35,250 nucleotides of DNA from Gemmatimonadota bacterium (GCA_016209985.1 JACQVB010000161.1:1-35250), one strand, 5' to 3'; counted from the stretch's first letter, positions 8,711-18,024 are shown. Program-made: numbers and translations. Notes: generated by a model from the sequence alone, not told the origin.

Positions 8711-10652
8711 GTCACAACCTCCCGTGCCTGATCGTACCCCCGGTCCAGTGACCGGGTCCGAAACCCTCGCGACACTGATCGCGCTCGCGCAGCAATTGGC
8801 GGGCGCATCTCGTTCCACGACCATCGCCGAACTGGTCGGCCAAGCGGTCCTGCGCCTGCTCGAGCCCGATGGGCTCGCCGTGCTGTTGATCGATGGTGCC
8901 GCAAACACGCGACGGGTCGCCTACACCCACAATTATGCAACTCCCGGGCCCGATGATCCACTGGTCGATCTGGCGCTGCACCAATCCGGCATCCTGCAGC
9001 GGGAGGCCCTCGCCCGGTTGGCGGTCGCTCGCGTCCCGGTTCCCCTCAGCTGGATGGGTGCACCCATTCGCGGGGCGGCCGCCCGTACCCTCGGCGCCAT
9101 CTCGCTGTTCGCAGGGCCGAATCGCCGCTACCTGCCACCTGACCTCGTGGTGCTGAACGCGATTCTCACCTCGGCGGCGATCGCGCTGGAAAACGCCCGG
9201 CTGCTTCAGCTGCTCTCGGAGGGCAAGCGGGAGTGGGAGCAGACGGTCGACGCGATCAGCGAGGCCTTCTGTGTGGTTGATCGGGCGGGGGTGGTACGCC
9301 GGGCCAACCGCGCGTTCGGCATGCTGGCCCAGCGCCCGCTGACGACCCTGGCGGGAAGACAGTGGTCGACCCTGCTTCCCGAATCCTGGGTGCCGTCCGT
9401 GACCCAAGTCCTCGCGCAGCCGTCGACCGTCGTGGAGCTTCCGATGGCCGGAAGGCTTTTCACCGTCTCCGCGCTGCGCATCGGCTCGGCAGAGGACCGC
9501 GCGGTCGTGCTGGTGTTCGCGGACCAGACCGAGAAACGGCGCCTCCAGGAGCAGCTGGTGCAATCGGAGAAGATGTCTGCCATCGGCCAGCTCATTGCCG
9601 GTGTCGCGCACGATCTGAACAATCCGCTCGCTTCGGTGGTCGGGTTTGCCGACTACCTGATCGAAAGCGAGGACAACGCCCCGCCCCACCTGCTCGAGCC
9701 GCTCCGGGCCATCCAACAGGAAGCCGAACGGGCCGCCAACATCGTGCGCAACCTGCTCTCGTTTGCCCGGAAGCAGGACCGGCGCCGCCGGAGCCAGCAA
9801 ATCGGTCCCGTGCTCGAGGCCACTCTCTTGCTGCTTCGCAATCAGCTCATGGCCTGCAAGGTCGAGTCCCACCTGACCATCGACCCCTCGCTGCCGGAAG
9901 TCACCATCGAGGCGAATCAGATCCAGCAGGTGTTCGTCAACCTGATCAACAACGCGGCGCAGGCGATCCAGGGAACCCATGGGATGGGCAACGTCTGGGT
10001 CCACGCCTCCCGGTGGCTGGACGGCGTTGCGGTCACTATCGAGGACGATGGTCCCGGCGTGCCTCAGGCCATTCAGGCGAAGGTCTTCGAGCCGTTTTTC
10101 ACGACCAAACCCGAAGGCCAGGGAACTGGTCTCGGACTCTCGATCTGCCACGGTATCGTGGCCGAGCATGGAGGTCGCATCACCCTGGGCCGGCGCACGG
10201 GCGGCGGCGCCGCCTTCCGGGTCGAGCTGCCGGGCGGCACGGCGCCCGAGGAACGGCCGGTGGCGGCAGTGTCCGCGGAAACTGGGAAGCTGCGCGTGCT
10301 CGTGGTCGACGACGAGCCCCACATCCTGCATTACATGCAGGCGACCCTGGAGGCGTGGGGTCACACCGTAACGCTCGCCGCCGACGGGGACGAGGCGCTC
10401 GCCCGCGCCCGTTCGGAGCTCTTCGACGTCATCATCACGGACGTGCGCATGCCGCACCTGGGCGGGCGCGAATTCTTCGAGACGCTGGAAAAAGAACGGC
10501 CGGACGTCGCCAAGCGGGTGGTGTTCAGCACCGGCGATACGGTACGGGGGGATACGCTGGCGTTCCTGGAGTCTCTGGGACGCCCCTTCCTGCACAAGCC
10601 GTTTTCGCTGGCCGAGCTGCGGTCGGCGCTGGCTTCTACCCTTCGGCCCTGA
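8709..10652 (+). CDS. Hybrid sensor histidine kinase (GAF-PAS-HisKA-HATPase-receiver)
   Basis: 647 residues from ATG 8709, no membrane segment, so a cytoplasmic sensor. Domains: GAF about 25-165, PAS about 185-285, HisKA about 285-350 with phospho-acceptor H301 in AHDLNNPL, HATPase about 395-505 (N box NLINNAAQAI, G1 DDGPGVP, F box FEPFFTTK, G2 GTGLGLS), and a C-terminal receiver about 530-645. The receiver has acidic pocket D534/D535, acceptor D578 (TDVRMP), T in FSTGD and K630 (HKPF), so all key residues are intact. A GAGG precedes ATG 8709 by only three bases. An in-frame ATG at 8667 would lie wholly inside the divergent gene. There is no separate response regulator nearby, so output goes through another phosphotransfer protein or the receiver is autoregulatory. 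Its 3' end overlaps the convergent permease gene by 17 bases. Confidence 0.93.
   Translation: MSQPPVPDRTPGPVTGSETLATLIALAQQLAGASRSTTIAELVGQAVLRLLEPDGLAVLLIDGAANTRRVAYTHNYATPGPDDPLVDLALHQSGILQREALARLAVARVPVPLSWMGAPIRGAAARTLGAISLFAGPNRRYLPPDLVVLNAILTSAAIALENARLLQLLSEGKREWEQTVDAISEAFCVVDRAGVVRRANRAFGMLAQRPLTTLAGRQWSTLLPESWVPSVTQVLAQPSTVVELPMAGRLFTVSALRIGSAEDRAVVLVFADQTEKRRLQEQLVQSEKMSAIGQLIAGVAHDLNNPLASVVGFADYLIESEDNAPPHLLEPLRAIQQEAERAANIVRNLLSFARKQDRRRRSQQIGPVLEATLLLLRNQLMACKVESHLTIDPSLPEVTIEANQIQQVFVNLINNAAQAIQGTHGMGNVWVHASRWLDGVAVTIEDDGPGVPQAIQAKVFEPFFTTKPEGQGTGLGLSICHGIVAEHGGRITLGRRTGGGAAFRVELPGGTAPEERPVAAVSAETGKLRVLVVDDEPHILHYMQATLEAWGHTVTLAADGDEALARARSELFDVIITDVRMPHLGGREFFETLEKERPDVAKRVVFSTGDTVRGDTLAFLESLGRPFLHKPFSLAELRSALASTLRP
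8718..8723 (-). promoter_or_regulatory. Ribosome-binding site for the gene starting at 8710
   Basis: On the minus strand GGGAGG is followed by 7 bases and the ATG at 8710. It lies inside the first codons of the divergent kinase gene, so the same DNA serves as leader of one gene and coding sequence of the other. Confidence 0.65.
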
Positions 10653-11802
10653 GCGCCTCGACCACCTCCTGTTTCGCTGCCCGCCGCGCCGGGAAATACC
10701 CACCCAGTAGCCCCATCACCACACTGAATCCTAGTCCACTGAGGAGCAGCGCCGGCGTCACTCGGAACGCAAACGCGACTTCGCTGAATGAATTCCAGTT
10801 CGTCGTGCTCGTCACCAGGCCGTTGATCGGCAGGGCCAGGAGCGCACCAATCACCCCGCCGATCAGCGCGATGATCATCGCTTCGGCGAGGAACGAGCTC
10901 ATCACGCTGCGGGGCCGGAACCCCAGGGTCAGCAACACGCCAATCTCGGGGGCCCGCGAGGCCACGGCGGCATACATCGTGTTCACGGCGCCGAAGATCG
11001 CCCCCACCGCCATCACACCGGAAATGAACACCGCGATGAAGCCCAGCACCTGGCTCAGTAGCCGCGACTGTCCTTCGTAGAACTCGATCTCCCGCGCCAC
11101 GTCTACCGTGATGCGGGGGTCGGTTTCCAGGGTCTGCTTCACGCCGTCGAACGCGGCCGGATCCTTCATGCGGAAGGTGACCGACTGGAAGACTTCGCCC
11201 CGAAACACCGGCATGAACTGCTCGTTCTCCCCCCAGATTTCCGACTCGAAGGAGGAGCCGTTCGCGGTGAAGTGGCCCACGACGGTCCAGTCGCGACCCC
11301 CGAAGGTGATGCGATCACCCAGGCCCGTGTTGGGAAAGCTGCGGGCCAGTGTGGCGCCGACCAGGATTTCCGGCGCGCCCACCTGGAACATTCGCCCGTC
11401 CGTGATCGTGATACCCTTACGCACCTTCAGGGCCTGTGGGCTGATCCCACGCACCACGACGTTGGCGAAGCCTCCGTTCAACCGGGTCAGGCCCACCACG
11501 ACAAAAATCTCCGGGCTGACCAGCGGACGCCCGGTTTCATCGGCCGCCACGAACGGCAGGCTGGCAATCACGCTCGCGGTGTGCCGGTCGATACCGCTGT
11601 TCATCTCCGCCTGGGCGCCCTTGCGCAGGATGAAGGCGTTGTCGGAAGAGCCCGTTTTGACCAGCGCCGCCTTGAATCCGTTGGATAACGCCATCATCGC
11701 GATGAATACCGCCACCACCACCGCCATTCCCAACGCGGTCGCCGCGGTCGAAACCGGCCGCTGCCGGATCGAGCGCAGGTTGTAGATCAGCGGGATCTTC
11801 AT
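10636..11802 (-). CDS. FtsX-type ABC exporter permease (MacB-like), second permease
   Basis: 388 residues with one N-terminal membrane helix (about 20-42), a large periplasmic domain (MacB-type core, about 45-260) and three C-terminal helices ending in the typical YFPARRAAKQEVVEALR motif. ATG 11802 comes one base after the stop of the upstream permease (TGA-C-ATG). The frame is open to 11988 but that overlaps the other permease. It is last in the four-gene exporter operon. In Lol or MacB-like systems such permeases expel lipoproteins, peptides or drugs from the periplasmic side; substrate here is unknown. Confidence 0.9.
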   Translation of the reverse strand: MKIPLIYNLRSIRQRPVSTAATALGMAVVVAVFIAMMALSNGFKAALVKTGSSDNAFILRKGAQAEMNSGIDRHTASVIASLPFVAADETGRPLVSPEIFVVVGLTRLNGGFANVVVRGISPQALKVRKGITITDGRMFQVGAPEILVGATLARSFPNTGLGDRITFGGRDWTVVGHFTANGSSFESEIWGENEQFMPVFRGEVFQSVTFRMKDPAAFDGVKQTLETDPRITVDVAREIEFYEGQSRLLSQVLGFIAVFISGVMAVGAIFGAVNTMYAAVASRAPEIGVLLTLGFRPRSVMSSFLAEAMIIALIGGVIGALLALPINGLVTSTTNWNSFSEVAFAFRVTPALLLSGLGFSVVMGLLGGYFPARRAAKQEVVEALRAEG

Positions 11803-11803
11803 G

Positions 11804-12942
11804 TCAGGCCACCTTCCGGAGTGCCTGTACCACCGAGAGCCGGGCGGCCTGCCACGCGGGCAGCGCGCCGCTGATGACTCCCAGGGTGGCCGCGATGGCG
11901 AATCCCAAAGCGAGGGTGCCGCCTTCCACCCGGAAGCCCGGCAGGAAGGCATCCAGCGCGTGGGTCGAGCCGAATAGCGCCCGCGCACCGACCAGGCCGA
12001 TGGCGCCGCCCAGGAGCGTCATGACGCCCGCTTCGGCGATCACGATGCCGAAGATGGTCCCGTCCGGGAAACCGAGCGTCTTGAGAACCGCGATCTCACC
12101 GATGCGTTCTCGAGCAGCCATCATCATGGTGTTCGCCGCCACGAACAGAATCGCGAAGAACACCGCCGTCCCGATGGCCCGCATCAGGAACGCCACATTG
12201 CCCCACATGGTGACGAAGCCGGCCTGGAACGCCTTCTCCGTCTCGGTCTTGGTCGGCGTCGGCGAGTTCTTGAACATGGTATCGACGCGCGCCGAAATCG
12301 TGGCAGCGCTGGCGGGATCGGTCAGCTGCAACACGAACCAGCCGGGCTCGGCTCGCCGCCCGGAGCGCTCGTACAGGTAGTCGTAGCGAAAGAAGAAGTT
12401 CTGGTCGCCATAGGCCGGGTCGGTGGGCGTGTAGACGCCGCGGATCACGAAGTCCCAGTCGCCCGGGAAAATGGTGCCCTTGAGAGTGACGGTCTGTCCG
12501 AGGCGCCAGCCAAATTTTTCCATGAGGCCCTTGCCCACGATGGCCGCGGTCCGCTCCGCCAGAAACGTGGTCTTCTGATCGGGGGGCAGCTGGACTTCGG
12601 GGTACAGGGCGAGATACGACGCCGGATCGATCGCGAAATTGGCGAAGAAATCCTCCGGCCGCTCCTGGTAGAGTCCGCCGAACCAGTTGGCCCAGGACAC
12701 GCTCTTCACTCCCTCCATCGCCTCCAAGCGCGGGATCTGCGACTGACGCACCGGGAACGTGAGCCCGGTGGCGTTCAGCACGATCAGGCGGGATTCACTG
12801 CCCAATTCTCTCGCGGCGTCGAGCGTGGTGAGCACCGACCGCAAGGTGGCGAACAGGAAGAAGGCCAGCGCCACCGACAGGACCGTCAGCACCGTACGCC
12901 GCTTGTTGCGGCCCAGATTGGCCAGGACCAGGCGGGCGAATT

Positions 12943-12946
<4 letters not shown>
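11804..12946 (-). CDS. FtsX-type ABC exporter permease (MacB-like), first permease
   Basis: 380 residues starting MKFARLVLANLGRNKRRTVLTVLSVALAF in the usual FtsX/MacB arrangement: basic N-terminus, helix 1, periplasmic domain (about 40-250), then three helices with the REIGEIAVLKTLGF-like motif (RERIGEIAVLKTLGFP) and the PAWQAARLSVVQALRKV end. It differs clearly from the second permease, so the complex is likely a heterodimer as in LolCE. ATG 12946 overlaps the ATPase stop by 4 bases. Confidence 0.9.
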
Positions 12947-13614
<668 letters not shown>

Positions 13615-13633
13615 GGACGCTCGCTCCTCGAAG

Positions 13634-14896
13634 TTAGGGCCCGGCGACAGTGACCTTCTTACCGTCTTCCAGTGTTCCCGATTGAGCCACCACCACCTGT
13701 TCCCCGCCGGAAAGACCAGACCGGATCTCTCGCTTGCCGGCCGAGACCGGCCCCGCGGTCACGGCCTGCCGCCTCGCCTTACCGTCTCGCACCACCCACA
13801 CAATGGACCTCCCGCCTTCTTCGTGCACCGCCGCGCCAGGAACAAAGATCCGGGAAGGGAGCGCCGGCCCCGGCCCGGAAGCGGACATCTCGTTCAAAAA
13901 CTCCACCCGGGCGGCCATCTCGGGAAGAATCCTGGAATCGGGCTGGAGAATCCCGACCTTCACCAGGACCGTCGCGCGCTGTCGGTCCGCAGTGGGCACG
14001 ATCTGGCGGACCGACCCGCGATACGACGTGTCGGGATAGGCATCGAGCATGATCCGCGCCGGCTGGCCCCCGCGAATCTGCGCGATGTAGGACTCGTTCA
14101 CGTCTACTTCCACCTCGAGCGTCTTCAGGTCGGCCATCGTGACCACCGCGCCTCGCGTCAGCCCGCCACCCACCGAGGGAGCCACGATCTCGCCCACTTC
14201 CGCGTCTTTCCGCAACACCGTTCCGTCGAACGGCGCCCGGATATCGGTGTTCTGGAGCGTTGCGCGGGAAACCTTGAGTGACGCTTCGGCCGACTGTACC
14301 TGGGCCTTCTGGAGCTCTACCCGCGCCTCCGCGGCCGAGAGTTGCGAGGCGAGCGTCTCCGCCTGCTGGCCGGAAATCAGATTTCGGGCGAGGAGATCCT
14401 GGGACCGCGCCACGTCGCGTTGCAGCTGGTCTCGCGTGGTCTCCGCCTCGGCCAGCGCGGCTCGCGCCCGGGCCAACTCGGCTTCGGCCTGTGAGACCTG
14501 GGCCGCATAATCCTCGTGCTCCAGTCGCGCGATGATCTCGCCCTTCCGCACCCGGGACCCTTCGGTCACGCCGAGATACTCCAGCCGCCCCGGAATCTTG
14601 GATGACACGGAGGCCTTGGTGCGGGCCACCACGTATCCGTTGGCCGTGATGCCGGCGCCGCCGCCCGCCCCGGTCACTTCGGCTCGGGTCACTTGCACCG
14701 TGACCGCCCCACCGCGCCGGAGCACGAAGAAGACCGCGACCACGAGCAGGATGGCCACCACGGCAATGCCGATCGAAATCTTCAAGGCGCGCGCCATAGC
14801 CGGGCCGGGCCGGTCCCGATCGATCCGGAGCCGTCCCAGGTCATGCACCGGTCCGCTCACGTTCTCACTATGGTCATTGCCCGGCCGTACGTCCAT
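13634..14896 (-). CDS. Periplasmic adaptor (HlyD/MacA-like membrane fusion protein)
   Basis: 420 residues, one membrane helix (about 38-60), then a biotinyl-lipoyl half, a long alpha-hairpin (about 120-215, alternating A/E/Q/R helices), the second lipoyl half with DIRAPFDGTV, and beta-barrel plus membrane-proximal domains. I keep the longer start at ATG 14896: the segment DLGRLRIDRDRP just before the helix matches the cytoplasmic stretch (DLxxLRIDR) common in this adaptor family. ATG 14797 would drop it. No good ribosome-binding site is seen for either. It heads the exporter operon and would link the inner-membrane pump to an outer-membrane channel, which is not encoded here. Confidence 0.9.
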   Translation of the reverse strand: MDVRPGNDHSENVSGPVHDLGRLRIDRDRPGPAMARALKISIGIAVVAILLVVAVFFVLRRGGAVTVQVTRAEVTGAGGGAGITANGYVVARTKASVSSKIPGRLEYLGVTEGSRVRKGEIIARLEHEDYAAQVSQAEAELARARAALAEAETTRDQLQRDVARSQDLLARNLISGQQAETLASQLSAAEARVELQKAQVQSAEASLKVSRATLQNTDIRAPFDGTVLRKDAEVGEIVAPSVGGGLTRGAVVTMADLKTLEVEVDVNESYIAQIRGGQPARIMLDAYPDTSYRGSVRQIVPTADRQRATVLVKVGILQPDSRILPEMAARVEFLNEMSASGPGPALPSRIFVPGAAVHEEGGRSIVWVVRDGKARRQAVTAGPVSAGKREIRSGLSGGEQVVVAQSGTLEDGKKVTVAGP

Positions 14897-14927
14897 TGTT
14901 CCGCAGTCGTTTCATCGAGGGGAACAA
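14896..14927. promoter_or_regulatory. Inverted repeat in the divergent exporter/glycosyltransferase gap
   Basis: TTGTTCC (14896-14902) and GGAACAA (14921-14927) form a perfect 7-base inverted repeat with an 18-base spacer. It touches the adaptor start codon and overlaps its leader; a TATTTT (minus strand, plus-strand 14928-14933 region) could be the -10 box just upstream. The position fits an operator controlling the exporter operon, but no regulator gene is adjacent. Confidence 0.4.
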
Positions 14928-14996
14928 AATAGCTGGCCGCGGGGTTTGCCGCCCCCCTTTCCTACCGGGCTTTCCTCGTACTTCTTTCGAGAACCA

Positions 14997-15746
14997 ATGA
15001 TCTACATCTGCATTCCCACATATAACGCCGCCGTAACCGTCGGGTTGGTGCTCTGGAAGGTTCGCCAGGTCTTTTCGGTCTTTCCCCGCGAATACCATTT
15101 GCTGGTGGCCGACGACGGCTCGACCGACGCGACGCCGGAAGTACTGGAGCCCTACCAGCGCGCGCTCCCGATGTCACTCATCCGGAAGGAGCGGCCCGTA
15201 GGGTATGCCGCCAGCGTCGAAGCGCTGCTCCGCGATGCCCTGACGCGCAGCGACCGGCCCCGGCGCGATTTCGCGATCACCATCCACGCGAATTTCTCGG
15301 TCTCACCCTCCGCCCTCCCGGATCTGGTGCGGGCCATGGAATCCGGGGCGGATCTGGTCGTGGCCGAAGCCCTGGAGGGCGAACGGTCGTTGGCCAGGCG
15401 GCTGGTCCGGCGGTCGGCGCCGTGGCTGCTGCGCCCCGGCCTCAACCTGCCGGGTATTCGCGACCTGCTCTCGGGAGTCTGCGCAGTCCGCCTTGCCACC
15501 CTCCGCTCCTGGCTGCACGACTCCGAGCAGAGCCTCCTCGAATCGCGGGGGCCGAGCGCTTGGGCCGAGCTGGTCGCGCGCACGGCGGCGGTGTCCCGCC
15601 AGATCTCGGTGGTGACTATTCCACCGGAGCAGAAGCGGGTCGAGAGCGTCGATGGGTCGGCCTTGAGGCTCGCGCTCGAGCTGTTCCGCTGGGGACGCCG
15701 TCTCAAGATCCCGGCGCCGGCCGCCGAAGTGCGGCGAGCATCATGA
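14997..15746 (+). CDS. Glycosyltransferase family 2-like protein with altered metal motif
   Basis: 249 residues from ATG 14997 (MIYICIPTYNAA), the classical GT2 opening. The first nucleotide-binding motif VADDGSTD (D39, D40) is intact and the VGYAASVEALLRDAL stretch matches the 'G.g.A.N.g' region. Where GT2 enzymes have the metal-binding DxD (usually DADLQ), this protein reads IHANFS (H97, A98, N99), so both aspartates are gone. The later LSGVCAVR corresponds to the SGFRxxR region of dolichyl-phosphate-mannose-synthase-like enzymes. It may use another metal arrangement or be inactive. The frame is open to 14532 but that lies antisense to the adaptor gene. It overlaps the following gene by 4 bases. 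Confidence 0.8.
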   Translation: MIYICIPTYNAAVTVGLVLWKVRQVFSVFPREYHLLVADDGSTDATPEVLEPYQRALPMSLIRKERPVGYAASVEALLRDALTRSDRPRRDFAITIHANFSVSPSALPDLVRAMESGADLVVAEALEGERSLARRLVRRSAPWLLRPGLNLPGIRDLLSGVCAVRLATLRSWLHDSEQSLLESRGPSAWAELVARTAAVSRQISVVTIPPEQKRVESVDGSALRLALELFRWGRRLKIPAPAAEVRRAS

Positions 15747-16531
15747 TTCACCTCGCCATCCTTTTCCTGTGCGCCATGGGAGCGCTGACTCCGGCGGTGG
15801 GGCAGGACAGCGCGACATCCCCTCCCACCGCGGGTACGCCGTTCCCACCGGGCGAGCGGCTCAAGTACGAGGTGCGCTGGGGCGTGGTGACCCTCGGGAC
15901 CGCGGAGATGCGGGTGGTGGGTATCGACACGATTCGCGGCACGCCGGCAGCGCACATTCAGTTCAGGATCGTGGGATCGAATTACCTGTACCGGATGGAC
16001 AACCGGATGGATTCCTGGATCGCCCTGTCGGACACCACCTCGAGGCGCTTTACCCAGGACTTCCAGGAAAACAGGAAGGAACGCCACGCCTGGTACGACA
16101 TCTTTCCCGATTCCGGATACTATCGGGAGAAGGGCGTCGATGGCCCGCGGCCGAGCGTCAAGAACCCGCTCGATGATGCCGCGTTCTTCTACTTCGTGCG
16201 GACCATGGGGCTCGAGCCCGGCCGCAAATACGAGATCAACCGGTATTTCCGGCCGGACCGCAACCCCGTGATCCTCGATGTCCTGTCGCGAGATACCCTG
16301 GACGTTCCGGCCGGGAAGTTCCCGTCCATCGTGCTCCAACCGATTATCAAGGGCCAGGGAATACTGAAGGAAACGTCCGACGCGCGGATGTGGCTTTCCG
16401 ACGATGACCGCCACCTCATGGTGCAGCTCAAATCCAGGTTCCCGGTAGTCGGCTACCTCACCATGCGCCTCATCCGCATCGAGAGCGGCCCCAAAACTTC
16501 CAAATCAGACAAAGTGAGAAGTGAGATGTGA
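15743..16531 (+). CDS. Secreted DUF3108-type protein
   Basis: 262 residues with a signal peptide (MIHLAILFLCAMGALTPAVG, cleavage near residue 20). PPGERLKYEVRWGVVTLGTA is the typical beginning of DUF3108 domains, which continue as a curved beta-sheet to about residue 250 (YFRPDRNPV, LDVPAGKFPSIVLQP and the KSRFPVVGYLTMRL end). The family is periplasmic and structurally related to lipoprotein-carrier-type folds; function is not established. ATG 15743 overlaps the glycosyltransferase stop (ATGA). The last about ten residues (SKSDKVRSEM) are read from the left arm of repeat R3, which also supplies the stop codon. Confidence 0.8.
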   Translation: MIHLAILFLCAMGALTPAVGQDSATSPPTAGTPFPPGERLKYEVRWGVVTLGTAEMRVVGIDTIRGTPAAHIQFRIVGSNYLYRMDNRMDSWIALSDTTSRRFTQDFQENRKERHAWYDIFPDSGYYREKGVDGPRPSVKNPLDDAAFFYFVRTMGLEPGRKYEINRYFRPDRNPVILDVLSRDTLDVPAGKFPSIVLQPIIKGQGILKETSDARMWLSDDDRHLMVQLKSRFPVVGYLTMRLIRIESGPKTSKSDKVRSEM

Positions 16532-16594
16532 CAAATGAGAAGTACTCCAGACCACCTTCCTGCTCACTTCTCACTTCTCACTTTCTCACTTGCA
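16509..16594. repeat. Inverted heptad repeat R3 (convergent gap)
   Basis: The left arm (16509-16543) carries tandem 7-mers around GAAGTGA, and the right arm (16561-16594) carries their complement, TCACTTC units in a row. Loop about 17 bases. Pairing is imperfect but extends over about 30 bases. The left arm includes the end and stop codon of the DUF3108 gene, and the element occupies the convergent gap to the small membrane protein. Confidence 0.7.
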
Positions 16595-16614
16595 TGGAAT
16601 GGGCAGGGGTGAGG

Positions 16615-16836
16615 TCATGCCGCCGGACGTTCCCGGCCGGTGACTACCTCTCGCACTCGGCGAGCGGTGCCCGGACTGATAAGTTTGAGCACCAGATAAA
16701 ACACAAAACCGATCGCGGCCAGCCAGAGTAGCGTGATCGCGAGCGAGACCACGAAGCCGAGCAGGCCGAACACGAGCTTCAGAGCAAGGAAGCCGATGAT
16801 CGCCAGAACGGCGTACCCGAAAATCGTCCGGAACAT
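16615..16836 (-). CDS. Small two-helix membrane protein, unknown function
   Basis: 73 residues: two membrane helices (about 6-28 and 30-52), then a basic cytoplasmic tail (TARRVREVVTGRERPAA). ATG 16836 is chosen because GGGAGGGAAG lies 3 bases upstream and it gives a clean membrane protein; the frame is open far upstream but overlaps the oxidase gene. No family recognised. It is alone on this strand, divergent from the ThiO-like gene. Confidence 0.65.
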   Translation of the reverse strand: MFRTIFGYAVLAIIGFLALKLVFGLLGFVVSLAITLLWLAAIGFVFYLVLKLISPGTARRVREVVTGRERPAA

Positions 16837-16838
16837 GT

Positions 16839-16848
16839 CTTCCCTCCC
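16839..16848 (-). promoter_or_regulatory. Ribosome-binding site deciding the start at 16836
   Basis: GGGAGGGAAG on the minus strand, a strong purine-rich site with its core at a normal distance from ATG 16836. It rules out the longer open frame that runs up to 17469. Confidence 0.65.
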
Positions 16849-16914
16849 AGGGAAATCCGCCTTGATCTCCCTACGAACGTATGTTTCACCCAGTTTCATC
16901 ACAAGCATGGCGAC

Positions 16915-18024
16915 ATGAGCCAACCGGACGTCATCATCGTCGGCGGCGGGATCGTGGGTCTGGCCTGCGCCCGCGAGCTGGCCGCCTGCGAGGCCTCGGT
17001 GGAGGTTCTCGACGACGGCACCCGCCCCGGGGCCGCCACCCCGGCGTCGGCCGGCTTGCTGGCGCCCTTCCACAATGCCAAGCCCGACGATCCAGTGCTG
17101 ACCTTGAGCATTCGTGGGCGGGATCTGTATCGGGAGCTCGTGCCCAAGCTCCGCGATGAGACCGGGATCGATGCTCACCTCTGGACCGGTGGCATCCTTC
17201 ATGTCGCCTTCACTCAGGCGGAAGTGGACCGCATCCGCGGGGCCATCGCCTGGCAGCGGCAGCAGGGCCTGATCACCGATTGGCTCGACGCCCATGACGT
17301 ACATCAGCGAGCGCCGGGCATTTCTCGCAAGGCACTCGGTGCCCTGCTCGGTGCGGAGGATGGCGCGCTCGACCCGGTCGCGTTCATGGAAGCGCTGCGC
17401 GTGAGCGCCATGAACGCCGGCGTGCAGATCACCCAGGGCCAGCGGGTGGACTCCCTGGTGCGCAATCACGACCGGGTGACTGGGGTGCTGACCACCGCGG
17501 GACCCCGGTCGGCCGGCGCGGTCCTCATCGCGGCCGGCTGCTGGTCCGGGAGAATCGCCGGCCTGCCCCGGCCGCTGACCGTCGAGCCGATACGCGGCCA
17601 GATGATTGCACTGGAGTGGCCCGCCGGTGAGCCCACCGGCATCGCGGTCAGCAGCGCCGGCTACGTCCTGCGCCGGGGCGACGAAGCCCTGGTCGGCTCA
17701 ACCATGGAATACGCCGGCTTCGAGCCCTCGGTGACCGTGGATGGCGTCACCCGGCTCCTCGATGCGGCAGGACAACTCTACCCTGCCCTCGACGGACGCC
17801 CCGTCCGTCGCAAATGGGCCGGGCTTCGTCCCGGCTGCCCGGACGGACGTCCGATCATCGGTCCCGATCCGGTCCTGCAGGACCTCTGGTATGCCACCGG
17901 GCACGGCCGAAGCGGCATCCTCCTGGCCGCCGTTACCGCCGAGATCATCGCCGCCCTCTACTGCAAACAGCCGATCGAGCACGACTTGAGCGGAGTGAGT
18001 CCGAGCAGGTTCTGGGCATACTGA
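16915..18024 (+). CDS. FAD-dependent amino acid oxidase, glycine oxidase (ThiO)-like
   Basis: 369 residues. The N-terminus has the FAD dinucleotide-binding motif VGGGIVGLACARELA (residues 9-23) of the DAO family, and the C-terminus has GLRPGCPDGRPIIGP and YATGHGRSGILLA, the second FAD contact typical of glycine oxidase and related DAO enzymes. Length and these motifs fit ThiO, which turns glycine into glyoxylate plus ammonia and peroxide, giving iminoglycine for thiamine thiazole synthesis. No thiamine genes are nearby, so another D-amino acid or sarcosine-type substrate is equally possible. No good ribosome-binding site is visible before ATG 16915. Confidence 0.8.
   Translation: MSQPDVIIVGGGIVGLACARELAACEASVEVLDDGTRPGAATPASAGLLAPFHNAKPDDPVLTLSIRGRDLYRELVPKLRDETGIDAHLWTGGILHVAFTQAEVDRIRGAIAWQRQQGLITDWLDAHDVHQRAPGISRKALGALLGAEDGALDPVAFMEALRVSAMNAGVQITQGQRVDSLVRNHDRVTGVLTTAGPRSAGAVLIAAGCWSGRIAGLPRPLTVEPIRGQMIALEWPAGEPTGIAVSSAGYVLRRGDEALVGSTMEYAGFEPSVTVDGVTRLLDAAGQLYPALDGRPVRRKWAGLRPGCPDGRPIIGPDPVLQDLWYATGHGRSGILLAAVTAEIIAALYCKQPIEHDLSGVSPSRFWAY

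Noticed and set aside
8712-10703. 663-codon open frame on the minus strand
   Set aside because: It is antisense to the hybrid kinase, whose domains and catalytic residues are unmistakable; the product is Arg/Gly/Pro-rich without motifs, as expected for a shadow frame in GC-rich DNA.
14532-14996. Upstream extension of the glycosyltransferase-like gene
   Set aside because: It would be antisense to the adaptor gene and precede a perfect GT2 N-terminus at 14997.
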